Source: Compostibacillus humi (GTDB lineage Bacteria; Bacillota; Bacilli; Bacillales; Amphibacillaceae). Taken from it: DNA of 51,342 nt. Position 1 is the stretch's first letter, and each line of letters opens with the position of its first letter. The position numbers and the translations under genes were made by a program. The stretch is taken from contig NZ_BMEV01000020.1 of NCBI RefSeq assembly GCF_014637175.1, positions 1 to 51,342 of the forward strand. The letters are read 5' to 3'. The notes beneath the pieces were generated by a model. That model was not told the origin of the DNA, did not search any database, and was given only the letters and a program-made list of their open reading frames with translations. This document shows, piece after piece, positions 23,711 to 32,292 of the stretch.

Positions 23711-23739
23711 ATACTATATGTAAACGCTTTATAATTCAA
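23711..23739 (-). promoter_or_regulatory. Sigma-A promoter of uxaC with cre in the spacer
   Basis: On the minus strand TTGAAT (23734-23739), a 17-bp spacer and TAGTAT (23711-23716). TGTAAACGCTTTAT (23719-23732) in the spacer matches the cre consensus with one mismatch, at the same position as the dctP cre. Confidence 0.7.
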
Positions 23740-23785
23740 GATATTCTCAATAGAAGAACGCATCTTTATGCCAATGGAGGAGAGC

Positions 23786-23835
23786 AAAAAAAGAAAGCAC
23801 CCTGAAGGTCTCGTGCCTGCTGACCTTTCGGGTGC
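23786..23835 (-). terminator. Terminator of the Lon-like protease gene
   Basis: GCACCCTGAAGGTC and GACCTTTCGGGTGC pair around an 11-base loop, and TTTCTTTTTTT follows on the minus strand just after the stop codon. Confidence 0.85.
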
Positions 23836-23841
23836 ATTGAT

Positions 23842-26259
23842 TTATTCGTCTTCTGTTTCCTCCGCATACTGAATGAATTTCTTTAGCTTTTCAGCAACTT
23901 TCCAATATACGGTACCTTCTTCAAACTCCCCGTGAGCATTTTTCTTTCCTGCTTTTATTCCGGTAAGCAGCTCAATTCCCTCTTCGATCGTTTTCACCTG
24001 ATAAATATGAAATTTCCCTTCTTTAACCGCTTCTATAACCTCATCTTTTAGCATGAGATTTTTTACATTTTGATGGGGAATGAGCACCCCTTGTTCTCCG
24101 GTAAATCCTCGTGATTTACATAAATCGAAGAACCCTTCAATTTTTTCGTTCACTCCGCCGATAGGCTGAATTTCTCCTTTTTGGTTAACCGAACCGGTAA
24201 CAGCTAACCCTTGATTTATCGGAATATCGGCAATGCTGGACAGCAAGGCATATAATTCGGTGCTCGATGCACTATCCCCATCAACCCCTCCGTAGGACTG
24301 CTCGAAGGCCAAATGGGCAGTTAATGCCAACGGCTGTTCCTGGGCAAACATAGCACCTAAATAACCGGCCAAAATATAGACCCCTTTATTGTGGATATTG
24401 CCGCTCATTTTGCTTTCCCGTTCAATGTTGACAATGCCGCTCTGGCCAACGAATGTACTTGCAGTAATGCGGGTCGGTTTTCCGAAACTGTATTCTCCTA
24501 GCTGATAGACGGCAAGCCCATTTACTTGACCAACTTTTTCTCCTTCGGTATCAATGAGAATGTCGCCCTCTTCCATGCTTTCTGCCAGTTTTTCTTCGTA
24601 AAGGCTGGAACGGTAACGCTTTTCCTCAATGGCTTTTTCAACATGCTTTCCTTCGACAACGGGGTCCCCCATGAGCTGTGCCCACGTATCTGCTTCGTAA
24701 ATGATTTCGACAATCTGGTTAAACCTTGTAGACAGTTTTTGCTGATGACTTACAATTCTGGCGCTGAACTCCACAATCTTTGCTACAGCTGTTTTGTCAA
24801 ATACTTTTAATCCGTCCTCCTCGCAGCGGGTATGGATAAAGCTGGCCATCCTAAGGACGTTATCTTCGTTATAATCCATTTCCACGTCAAAATCAGCACG
24901 GACTTTAAAAAGTTTCCGGAAATCCTCATCGTAATGGTAGAGCAGCTGATACAGGTCTGCCCCGCCGATTAAAATGACCTTTACATCTAACGGGATGGAA
25001 TCCGGCCTTAACGTGGCAGCCGCCTGTGTTCCTAATTGTTCACCAATATTTTCAATCCGGATTTGCTGATTTTTCAATGCGCGCTTGAGGGCATCCCAAG
25101 CAAAATGGTTGGATAAAACATCCTTTGCCTGAATAATGAGGTAACCGCCATTTGCCTGGTGCAAATAACCAGGCTTAATCTTTGTAAAATCAGTGCTTAA
25201 CATGCCCATTTTATTCTCGTACTCTACTTTACCGAGCAAATTATAATAAGTCGGATTGTCGGCAAATACGACAGGGGCTCCGCTCGTTTCACTGTGATCG
25301 ATAAAGAGATTGATAGTGTATTTATGGATAACGTTTTTTCTTTGTATCATCCCCTGAAACAGCTGTTGTTCCTCTTCTTCCTCCTCCTGTTTAAAGTCAT
25401 CTACATTGGTCAAAATATCCTGTTGTACCGCTCGAAGATACGATAATATTTCACTATTATGCTGATATTTTTCCAGGAGTTCATCCATGTGATAGTCTAC
25501 GGCAGCAGATGCTACTTTATAATCCAAGTTTTCCAACGTTTTCTTCGTTTCTTGCTCCAAAAGACGAAGTTTTCTTGTAAACTCCATAATCTTTTCCCGA
25601 ACGATGCGGGATTTTTCTTCAATTTGCTGCTGGGTTTCCGCATCTAACATTTGGTAATCCTCTTCCCTTAGAGGCTTGCCTTGATATACCGGGACACTTA
25701 ATATGCCTGATCCCGATTGACGGATGACAAAACCATAGCTTTGTGCGATTGCATTCAGCTGTTCAAATACCGATTGGCTTTTTTCCTGAAATCCGCGAAT
25801 AATAGCAGACCGATCTTTTTGATAGCTTTCTTCCTGAAACACTTTTGGAATGTCTGTTTTTAAATGATTGACAAAGTCTTCCATATCCTGTTTCAGCAAT
25901 TTGCCGGTCCCTTTAGGAAGCTTGAGTACTTTTGGCTTGGACCGGTCTTCAAAATTGTATACATAGCACCAGTCAAAAAGCTCTGTATCTTTCTGGGCAA
26001 ATTCTTTTACAATCGATTTTGTATAGCTTGTTTTCCCCGTGCCCGCCAACCCAGCCACATAAATGTTGTAACCGGTTTTATTTACCTTTAAGCCAAAGCT
26101 CATTGCAGCCCGTCCCCGATCTTGGCCGACGATGCCTTTTAAAGCTGGAACTTCTTCTGTTGTTTGAAAAGGAAGCTTCTCCGGATCGATAAATCGTTTC
26201 AATTTTTCTGCCGGCACTTCCGCATACTTTTTAATATCCTTATCTGTTTTCACAACCAT
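23842..26259 (-). CDS. Lon-like ATP-dependent protease (AAA_32 / S16 family)
   Basis: The 805-residue protein has Walker A GLAGTGKT at 70-77, a long coiled-coil insertion (about 185-300, with a run of acidic residues near 295), a second ATPase part with GGYLIIQAKDVLSN, and a C-terminal Lon protease domain. That domain carries the catalytic serine in GDSASSTELYALL and lysine in PIGGVNEKIEGFF. It lacks the N-terminal Lon substrate domain. The order of parts matches the YcbZ/LonC-like group, not LonA or LonB. It degrades proteins or acts as a chaperone-like protease in the cytoplasm. Its substrate is unknown. It lies among the uronate genes but has its own terminator, and no operator precedes it. 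Confidence 0.85.
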   Translation of the reverse strand: MVVKTDKDIKKYAEVPAEKLKRFIDPEKLPFQTTEEVPALKGIVGQDRGRAAMSFGLKVNKTGYNIYVAGLAGTGKTSYTKSIVKEFAQKDTELFDWCYVYNFEDRSKPKVLKLPKGTGKLLKQDMEDFVNHLKTDIPKVFQEESYQKDRSAIIRGFQEKSQSVFEQLNAIAQSYGFVIRQSGSGILSVPVYQGKPLREEDYQMLDAETQQQIEEKSRIVREKIMEFTRKLRLLEQETKKTLENLDYKVASAAVDYHMDELLEKYQHNSEILSYLRAVQQDILTNVDDFKQEEEEEEQQLFQGMIQRKNVIHKYTINLFIDHSETSGAPVVFADNPTYYNLLGKVEYENKMGMLSTDFTKIKPGYLHQANGGYLIIQAKDVLSNHFAWDALKRALKNQQIRIENIGEQLGTQAAATLRPDSIPLDVKVILIGGADLYQLLYHYDEDFRKLFKVRADFDVEMDYNEDNVLRMASFIHTRCEEDGLKVFDKTAVAKIVEFSARIVSHQQKLSTRFNQIVEIIYEADTWAQLMGDPVVEGKHVEKAIEEKRYRSSLYEEKLAESMEEGDILIDTEGEKVGQVNGLAVYQLGEYSFGKPTRITASTFVGQSGIVNIERESKMSGNIHNKGVYILAGYLGAMFAQEQPLALTAHLAFEQSYGGVDGDSASSTELYALLSSIADIPINQGLAVTGSVNQKGEIQPIGGVNEKIEGFFDLCKSRGFTGEQGVLIPHQNVKNLMLKDEVIEAVKEGKFHIYQVKTIEEGIELLTGIKAGKKNAHGEFEEGTVYWKVAEKLKKFIQYAEETEDE

Positions 26260-26382
26260 CTTCCGATTCTCCTCAACAAAAATTTTCTATCTATTTTAAG
26301 CATATCGAACCGCATCCAGCGGAGCAACGCTAATGTTCCCTTTTATTAACAAAAATTGGTACAGTGTGAGAGAAATTTATAC

Positions 26383-26412
26383 TTGCATATACTGACAATC
26401 ATTATGTATTCT
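26383..26412 (+). promoter_or_regulatory. Candidate sigma-A promoter of gntP
   Basis: TTGCAT (26383-26388), an 18-bp spacer and TATTCT (26407-26412). The match is moderate. The operator lies 16 bases downstream, as at uxaC. Confidence 0.45.
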
Positions 26413-26428
26413 ATAAAATTGCAGTTTA

Positions 26429-26453
26429 TTAGTTTGTTTGATAAACAAACTAA
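26429..26453. promoter_or_regulatory. ROK/XylR-type operator at gntP (best copy)
   Basis: Perfect 11-bp arms TTAGTTTGTTT and AAACAAACTAA flank a GAT centre. This is the best of the four copies and is nearly the classical Bacillus xyl operator. Confidence 0.85.
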
Positions 26454-27111
26454 ATGCAAAGAAAAGAAAGCGCAACCACGTTGTTGAAAGCCTTTTCCCA
26501 TCATATTACATTTAGGAGGAACACTTATGGATTGGATAATAAATAACATGCCGGTGATTTCCTTAGTCCTCGGTGTGGCATTGCTGTTATTTTTGAATAT
26601 GAAATGCAAACTTAATAGTTTTATTGCCTTACTGTTATCTGCCATATTCGTCGGAATATTAAATGGCATGCAATTAACCGATACTTTGGCAACAGTTAAG
26701 GCAGGATTTGGCAGTACGTTAGGAAGCCTGGCATTAATAATCGGGTTTGGTGCTATACTCGGTAAACTTATGGTAGATTCTGGTGCTGCTCAGCGGATTT
26801 CTTCCACCCTACTAGATAAATTTGGTGTTAAAAAAGTTGAATGGGCATTAATTATTATCGGTGCTGTCTTTGGAATTTCTGTATTTCATGAAGTTGCCTT
26901 TATGATTTTGGCTCCATTGGTAATCAGCATTGCGAAAGAAGCAAAAGTGCCTTATATGCGTCTTGGTATAACCATGGTTGCAGCAACAACACTTTCTCAT
27001 AGTCTTTTCCCGCCTCAGCCAGGGCCAACTGCACTTGTGGATGCTTACGGTGCAGATATGGGAATGGTTTATATTTTCGGTGTCGTCGTGTTTATTCCTG
27101 CCGTTCTTGCT

Positions 27112-27157
27112 GCCGGAATTATCTTGCCGCGGCTGCCGGAATCATCTTGCCGCGGCT
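27112..27157. repeat. 23-bp tandem duplication inside gntP
   Basis: Two adjacent 23-bp units, 27112-27134 and 27135-27157, differ at one position (T versus C at the ninth base). Each starts GCCGGAAT and ends TTGCCGCGGCT. As 23 is not a multiple of three, the second copy shifts the gntP frame. Confidence 0.95.
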
Positions 27158-27916
27158 ATTGAAAAACTTAGATCGCCCGTTGCCGCCATTGATGAAACAA
27201 CCGAAAGAATTTACAGATGAAGAAATGCCTAACTTTGGCATCAGTTTGCTTGTACCTTTAATTCCTGCCATTATGATTACGAGTGCGACAATTATAAATT
27301 TATTTATAGAAGAAGGGTCTTCAGTCTACAATGTTGTAAACTTCTTTGGAAGTGCGGAAGTCAGTTTATTAATTGCAGTTATTATTGGTATCTTTGTATT
27401 TGGACTGCGTGTTGGCAGAAATATGACTCAAGTGATGGATACATTTTCTGATGCAATTAAAGGAATTGCCATGATTATTTTCATCGTAGGGGCCGGTGGT
27501 GCTTTTAAGGAGATCATTCTAGAAGCTGGTGTCGGCGATTATATTGCCACCTTAATGCAAAATAGCAGCTGGAATCCTTTAATTATGGCTTGGCTCATTA
27601 CGGTACTTATCCGTATTGCTACAGGAACAGGAGTCGTATCTGCCATTACCGCAGCAGGTATTGTTGGTCCGCTTATTCCTACCTTTGATGTTAATCCGGT
27701 ATTAATGGTATTGGCAACAGCAGCAGGTAGTAATACGATTACCCACGTTAATGATGCTTCCTTCTGGCTATTAAAGAGTACTTTAACTTATCAATTAAAG
27801 ATACTTTTAAAACTTGGGGGTATGTGTCAAGTTTTTCTCGATGTTGTTTTTATCATGCTATTTCCAGCACTCTATTTTTGTACACTTTTTTCGGCTACCG
27901 CGCTGTCGCTTGCTGG

Positions 27917-27970
27917 CCTCGACGTTTTTGTCACGTTCTAAAAAACAAGAACCTGACAAAAACGTCGAGG
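27917..27970. repeat. Long perfect inverted repeat near the left end of the IS
   Basis: Seventeen-base arms CCTCGACGTTTTTGTCA and TGACAAAAACGTCGAGG pair perfectly, and inside them GTTCT pairs with AGAAC. It lies just past the transposase stop codon. It lacks a T-run, so it looks like a structural element that blocks read-through or protects the transcript end. Confidence 0.7.
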
Positions 27971-27975
27971 TAGTA

Positions 27976-29385
27976 TTAATGAAAACTCTTCATCAGGTTT
28001 CCTATGGCTGATGAATGGGCGGTATATAAGCTTATAGAACCTTGCTTTGCCCCTATCGATGGACGAGTAGGCTGACGTAGGAGTTCTGCTAGTCGTACCA
28101 CCTGTTTCACATGACGCTGCTTGCGCTTACTTCGCTTTTGATGCTCCAGGTAAACCTCACGTAATGTCCTATTTAAAATACCTTGGATAATCTTCACCAT
28201 ACCCTCTGCACCTTCTTTACTCCAATGCATTCCCCGTTTCTTCATACGGAAGGAAATGTGCCGTTGATTGGATTCCATAGCGCCTAGACTTCGGGCATCT
28301 TCAGGAGGATTTTCTACCTTTTCTCTCCAATCAAAAATCCGTTCCCAATTATGGGTAATATACGTACAAAACCCCTCTAGCTTTTCTATCTTTTTCTCGT
28401 CCTCTAGCGTACTTTCATAGGTGTCCACCCAAAGCTTGAAATTATCTAAATGATGCTCTTTGATGGCTTTTTTCACGCCATCTTTATACTCGTTTTTCCC
28501 TCCACCAAATGCACGATTGAGAGCTTGGGAAATGTGGTATGGATCTAGTTGATTGAGCACGGAATACTTCGATTGGGAAAATGCCTCCTGGAACTTCTCG
28601 GCGGTATATCCTGCACCACCATCACTATTACTAACGATTTGTGTGTCCTCTAAAGAATAGTGATGAGCTGTAAAAGCTTGAACCTCTTTCCAAAATCCCT
28701 CTGTAGCTTGCGTCGTCATGATTACTTTTGGGTTCCTTAAAGATACACGTTTCCCATTCTTATCCCATCCTTCATGGATAATGGCATGATGAACCTCATG
28801 ACTTTTCTTCTTTTCTGTGCCACGTACAAATACACCATCTGCCTCTGCATATAAAAAGTCTACTTTTTTCCCTTCAGGTAGAGAGGCGGCTTCTTCCAGT
28901 TCCGAAACCATTTCTTCATCCGCCTGTGCTTGTGCTTCTCCAACACGCCTTACAACACTTCCTACGGTGGTATGACTAAGATGAACAGCTGTCCACTCCT
29001 TCAAGACACGTGCGACTTCGCGGTAGTCCGTTTCACTTGCCATTTCCGCTACCTTCACTTCCACTAATGGGCTATGACGTTGATGCTTTCGTAGTCCTAA
29101 CCACTCATCAAAAGGATGCCGACAATTTCCCTTTCCATCTCGCATGGATGTATGTCGGAAAGTGACACTTCCAAAGGTAAACTGAACGGTTTTTTCGTCA
29201 GCTCTTATGACGGTCCAACCCTCTTCTTGTTTTTGTATCTTAATCACTTGATCCAACTGAGTAAATACATCCCCCAACAACGACGCAAACATTTCATACA
29301 TATACGTTCTAACACTTTCTTCTAGTTCAATTAAGTTATCGGTTCGCTTTATTATTTCATATATTTTTGATATAATTTTTTCCAT
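27976..29385 (-). CDS. ISLre2-family transposase (UPF0236)
   Basis: The 469-residue protein is a full-length ISLre2 transposase of the former UPF0236 family. Recognisable stretches include the N-terminal EKIISKIYEIIK, FTFGSVTFRHT, LYAEADGVFVRG, QIVSNSDGGAGYTAE, LDPYHISQALNRAF and the C-terminal MKKRGMHWSKEGAEGMVKI. The Asp in YAEADG, the Asp in SNSDGG and a later Glu near MHWSKEG are candidates for the DDE triad. The gene fills most of the element at 27820-29502. The frame is intact, so the copy may still be active. Confidence 0.92.
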   Translation of the reverse strand: MEKIISKIYEIIKRTDNLIELEESVRTYMYEMFASLLGDVFTQLDQVIKIQKQEEGWTVIRADEKTVQFTFGSVTFRHTSMRDGKGNCRHPFDEWLGLRKHQRHSPLVEVKVAEMASETDYREVARVLKEWTAVHLSHTTVGSVVRRVGEAQAQADEEMVSELEEAASLPEGKKVDFLYAEADGVFVRGTEKKKSHEVHHAIIHEGWDKNGKRVSLRNPKVIMTTQATEGFWKEVQAFTAHHYSLEDTQIVSNSDGGAGYTAEKFQEAFSQSKYSVLNQLDPYHISQALNRAFGGGKNEYKDGVKKAIKEHHLDNFKLWVDTYESTLEDEKKIEKLEGFCTYITHNWERIFDWREKVENPPEDARSLGAMESNQRHISFRMKKRGMHWSKEGAEGMVKIIQGILNRTLREVYLEHQKRSKRKQRHVKQVVRLAELLRQPTRPSIGAKQGSISLYTAHSSAIGNLMKSFH

Positions 29386-29582
29386 GAGAAGGCCTCTTTC
29401 TAAATGTATTTGCCCGTCAAAGCATACATTTATGATAGAGTGCTTTCTCTTTTTTTACCAGAATTTAGCTTAAATACCCCTCGAGAAATATTTTACACAT
29501 AGAACTTGGGGTCTGCTCCTATTAACGACTTCCCTCGTGGGAATTGGTGTAGTATTAACTCTTGATATCTTTATGTAATAAC

Positions 29583-29619
29583 AAAAAGACCTGTGCAAAA
29601 TAGAGCACAGGTCTTTTTT
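29583..29619. terminator. Bidirectional terminator between gntP and katE
   Basis: AAAAAGACCTGTGC and GCACAGGTCTTTTT form a perfect 14-bp stem with T-runs on both strands, between the convergent gntP remnant and the catalase gene. Confidence 0.85.
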
Positions 29620-29638
29620 AGGTGCCTGTCACCAGTGG

Positions 29639-31699
29639 TTATGTTCTGTCCCAAAAGCGCTGTTGAGCAATAGCGTTCACGAAGTCTTTCGCGAAATTTG
29701 GATTATTTGCAGCAAATACAACGCCTGATAAATTATTGCTTTTCGATGGCTGGAAATAAGCCTGGCCCGTAGTGGCGACGCCGATCGGCTTATAATACTT
29801 ATAGGCTGTCTGAATAAAGTACGTCATATCCCCATTGAATTTTGCTTTATTTCTGGCTGTTCCTCCGACAACGTATAAAGAATCATACAGATATGGACTT
29901 CCGGTAATAAATGTCTGATCTACCTTTATTCTCGTGCCATCATTTCCCGTAACCGGCTTCAGTGTCTCACTTACGATAACAGTAAATATACCATTCTGTT
30001 CTAAAGCAGCTAATACACTTTTAACCTCATTTCCATCAAAACCATCACTGATAAGCACTCCTACTTTTAAGGTGGCGGCGTAACGCGGCGTGTTTGCCTG
30101 ACTGAGGGATGCGTAGCTGGTCGATACGGGGACATGGGTACCGCTTGGGCGGTTAACACCAATATTATCCGCCACAATGTATGCTAATTGCTGATCTACA
30201 TTAACCAGTAAATTTACATTTTGCTGACGGACGGATTCACTTTTTACCTTGCCAAGCTGATAGCTGAACCCTTCAATCGTTTGCTGCTTCTCTACCGGTG
30301 TCAGGCTGTTCCAAAATATCCTTACTTGGGAAAAGAAGTCATTAAAAGATTCACTGCGGCCGCGAATCACATGTCCTTCGACCCGTTTCGGATAATGTTC
30401 ATATCCGCCCTGCTCTGGCGGTGTTGTATAAGGTGTATTATCCGCTAAAGAATTATTGCGATAGTTTACTTGATCCACATCAATTCTGTATCTCATAAAA
30501 CCTCTTCGAGTATTGTTATGAAAAGGGCATAGCGGACGGTTTACAGGAAGTTCATCATAATTGGCACTGCCTAGCCGATGGTGCTGTGTATCACGATAGG
30601 CGAACAATCTTCCCTGAAGAACAGGGTCATTGGAAAATCCAATTCCAGGTACAACATTAGCCGGGTTAAAAGCTGCTTGTTCCAACTCGGCGAATTCATT
30701 ATCTACATTTCTATTTAACGTCATCTTCCCGATAGGCTGTACAGGAACGAGCTCCTCCGGCCAGAATTTTGCAGGGTCAAGGATATCAAAGTCGAATTTG
30801 AATTCATCTTCCATGGCAATTAGCTGAACGCCTAATTCATACTCCGGGCAATATCCTCGGTCAATGGCTTCCCGCAAATCCTTCCGGTGAAAATCCGGGT
30901 CGATTCCCCCCAGCTTTATCGCCTCATCCTGCAATAAGGAATGCACGCCAAGGAGTGGCTTCCAGACAAAGCGGACAAAGGTGGCAATGCCTTCTTTATT
31001 AATAAATAAATAAGTATTTATCGACCAGGACTCCATCATACGGTAGCTTCTTAAAATGCCCCGCGGAGACATAATCCATGTCACCATATGAAGCGATTCT
31101 GGATTATTGGCTACAAAGTCCCAAAACCGGTCATGAGCGCCTGTTCCCGTTGGTATTCCCTCATCCTGCTTATTTTGATAAGCGTGGATGACGTCCGGGA
31201 ATTTCATCGGGTCTTGTATAATCAATACCGGCATTGCGATGGTGGTCAGATCGTAATTCCCTTCTTCTGTATAGAATTTCACTCCTTTACAGCGCAAATC
31301 CCTCGCTGTATCATACGATCCTTTAGGCCCTTGTACGGTAGAAAAGCGAACAAGCACCGGCGTCTTTTTCCCGGCTTCCTGCAAGAAGCCAGCTCTTGTC
31401 ACATGGCTCATGGACTGATAACATTCAAACACGCCGTGGGCGCCATATCCCCGTGCATGTACGACCCTTTCCGGTATCTCTTCCCGGTTAAAGTGGCCCA
31501 TTTTCTCCAGGAAATAGAAATCTTCAGTTAACCCAGGCCCTCGTACCCCTGCCTTTAAAATTTCACTGTCATTGGAAACTTTAAGATTTTGTTTCGTCGT
31601 CAAAGGCTTTCCTGTATTTTTTACCCTAAACTGATCAAGCTGCTCCTGTTTAGGATTTTGGTAATGAGAGTTTTGGTCTCTTGATGACTTCTCGTCCAT
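29639..31699 (-). CDS. katE: Large-subunit (clade 2, HPII-type) catalase
   Basis: The 686-residue catalase decomposes hydrogen peroxide. The catalase core begins with GARGPGLTEDF-type sequence and the distal histidine in ERVVHARGYGAHGVFE. It continues through RFSTV and the proximal heme ligand region with the tyrosine in FAYRDTQHHRLG. The C-terminal 150 residues form the flavodoxin-like domain (VGVLISDGFDGNEV) that marks large clade 2 enzymes. I prefer the ATG at 31699, with GGGTGAT upstream, which gives the length I recall for B. subtilis KatE. I did not find a convincing sigma-B promoter. It stands alone, convergent with the gntP remnant and downstream of rpsI. Confidence 0.92.
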   Translation of the reverse strand: MDEKSSRDQNSHYQNPKQEQLDQFRVKNTGKPLTTKQNLKVSNDSEILKAGVRGPGLTEDFYFLEKMGHFNREEIPERVVHARGYGAHGVFECYQSMSHVTRAGFLQEAGKKTPVLVRFSTVQGPKGSYDTARDLRCKGVKFYTEEGNYDLTTIAMPVLIIQDPMKFPDVIHAYQNKQDEGIPTGTGAHDRFWDFVANNPESLHMVTWIMSPRGILRSYRMMESWSINTYLFINKEGIATFVRFVWKPLLGVHSLLQDEAIKLGGIDPDFHRKDLREAIDRGYCPEYELGVQLIAMEDEFKFDFDILDPAKFWPEELVPVQPIGKMTLNRNVDNEFAELEQAAFNPANVVPGIGFSNDPVLQGRLFAYRDTQHHRLGSANYDELPVNRPLCPFHNNTRRGFMRYRIDVDQVNYRNNSLADNTPYTTPPEQGGYEHYPKRVEGHVIRGRSESFNDFFSQVRIFWNSLTPVEKQQTIEGFSYQLGKVKSESVRQQNVNLLVNVDQQLAYIVADNIGVNRPSGTHVPVSTSYASLSQANTPRYAATLKVGVLISDGFDGNEVKSVLAALEQNGIFTVIVSETLKPVTGNDGTRIKVDQTFITGSPYLYDSLYVVGGTARNKAKFNGDMTYFIQTAYKYYKPIGVATTGQAYFQPSKSNNLSGVVFAANNPNFAKDFVNAIAQQRFWDRT

Positions 31700-31822
31700 G
31701 TAATCACCCATCCTAAATTTTATTTTTTAACTTACTTTTATATTCTTATGTCATGATTTGGAATTTATAACAAATTTCCCAACAAGAAGAATACATGGAT
31801 GGGTGCTCTTAATTTCACTTCA

Positions 31823-31860
31823 CAAAAAACCTCCTCCCGATATCGCCGGGAAGAGGTTCT
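31823..31860 (-). terminator. Terminator after rpsI
   Basis: AACCTCTTCCCG pairs with CGGGAGGAGGTT on the minus strand and TTTTTTG follows. It ends the rplM-rpsI transcript about 20 bases past the stop. Confidence 0.85.
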
Positions 31861-31880
31861 TACTGTTTGTATAAAGCAGA

Positions 31881-32273
31881 TTAACGCTTGGAGAACTGAG
31901 GTGCACGACGAGCGCCTTTAAGACCGTATTTCTTACGTTCTTTCATGCGTGCATCGCGAGTTAAGAATCCTTCACGTTTTAATACTGCACGGTATTCTGG
32001 ATCTGCTTCCAGCAATGCCCGGGCAATTCCGTGACGGATTGCTCCAGCTTGGCCAGTGAAGCCGCCACCGTGAACATTTACTAATACATCGTATGTTCCT
32101 TGTGTTTCCGTAGCAACTAATGGCTGGTTAATAATTAAAATTTGTGTTTCGTAAGGAAAATATTCCTTTGCATCACGACCGTTAATAGTAATATTTCCTG
32201 TACCTGGTACTAAACGTACACGAGCGGTAGATTTTTTACGACGACCAGTTCCGTAGTATTGTACTTGTGCCAA
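31881..32273 (-). CDS. rpsI: 30S ribosomal protein S9
   Basis: The 130-residue protein is full length for uS9, with the N-terminal [20 protein letters not shown] and the C-terminal tail [17 protein letters not shown], whose last Arg reaches the P-site tRNA. It is the second gene of the rplM-rpsI pair, 19 bases after rplM. In B. subtilis ybaJ and cwlD follow directly. Here catalase and the accessory region follow. Confidence 0.97.
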   Translation of the reverse strand: MAQVQYYGTGRRKKSTARVRLVPGTGNITINGRDAKEYFPYETQILIINQPLVATETQGTYDVLVNVHGGGFTGQAGAIRHGIARALLEADPEYRAVLKREGFLTRDARMKERKKYGLKGARRAPQFSKR

Positions 32274-32292
32274 GATTTATTCCCTCCCTTTA

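Larger units (their letters stand above)
27820..29502 (-). mobile_element. ISLre2-family insertion sequence
   Basis: The 1683-bp element is bounded by imperfect inverted repeats of about 21 bp (left TATGTGTCAAGTTTTTCTCG, right end TATGTGTAAAATATTTCTCG read inward) and flanked by 9-bp target duplications AACTTGGGG at 27811-27819 and 29503-29511. Nine bases is the duplication length known for ISLre2 elements. It carries one intact transposase gene on the minus strand. It lies in the last part of gntP. Confidence 0.92.
26527..29578 (+). pseudogene. gntP: Gluconate/hexonate:H+ symporter GntP, interrupted
   Basis: The reading frame of a GntP-family permease can be followed from ATG 26527 (after AGGAGG) to TAA 29578, but it is broken three times. 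A 23-bp tandem duplication at 27112-27157 shifts the frame after [16 protein letters not shown] missing T near 27770 shifts FWLFKEYFNLSIKDTFKTWG out of frame. An ISLre2-type element sits at 27820-29502, after which the last 24 codons (GLLLLTTSLVGIGVV...) continue in the correct frame. Family landmarks such as [21 protein letters not shown] and TGTGVVSAITAAG are kept. The gene would import gluconate or a related hexonate under the ROK operator at 26429. It cannot make a full permease as it stands. Confidence 0.9.

Noticed and set aside
26429-26453. CRISPR or repeat array built from the recurring TTTGTTT/AAACAAA element
   Set aside because: The copies are kilobases apart, each sits at a promoter and they are palindromic, so they are operators.
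27147-27941. Independent second permease gene
   Set aside because: It is the second half of gntP thrown out of frame by the 23-bp duplication, and its last 40 residues run into the IS element.
29620-29640. GGTGCCTGTCACC element after the catalase gene as an operator
   Set aside because: Its symmetry is partial, it lies at the 3' end next to a terminator and no promoter is associated.
4538-31880. Prophage or integrative element
   Set aside because: No integrase, phage structural gene, tRNA target or flanking direct repeat is visible. The only mobile-element genes and features belong to the ISLre2 element.
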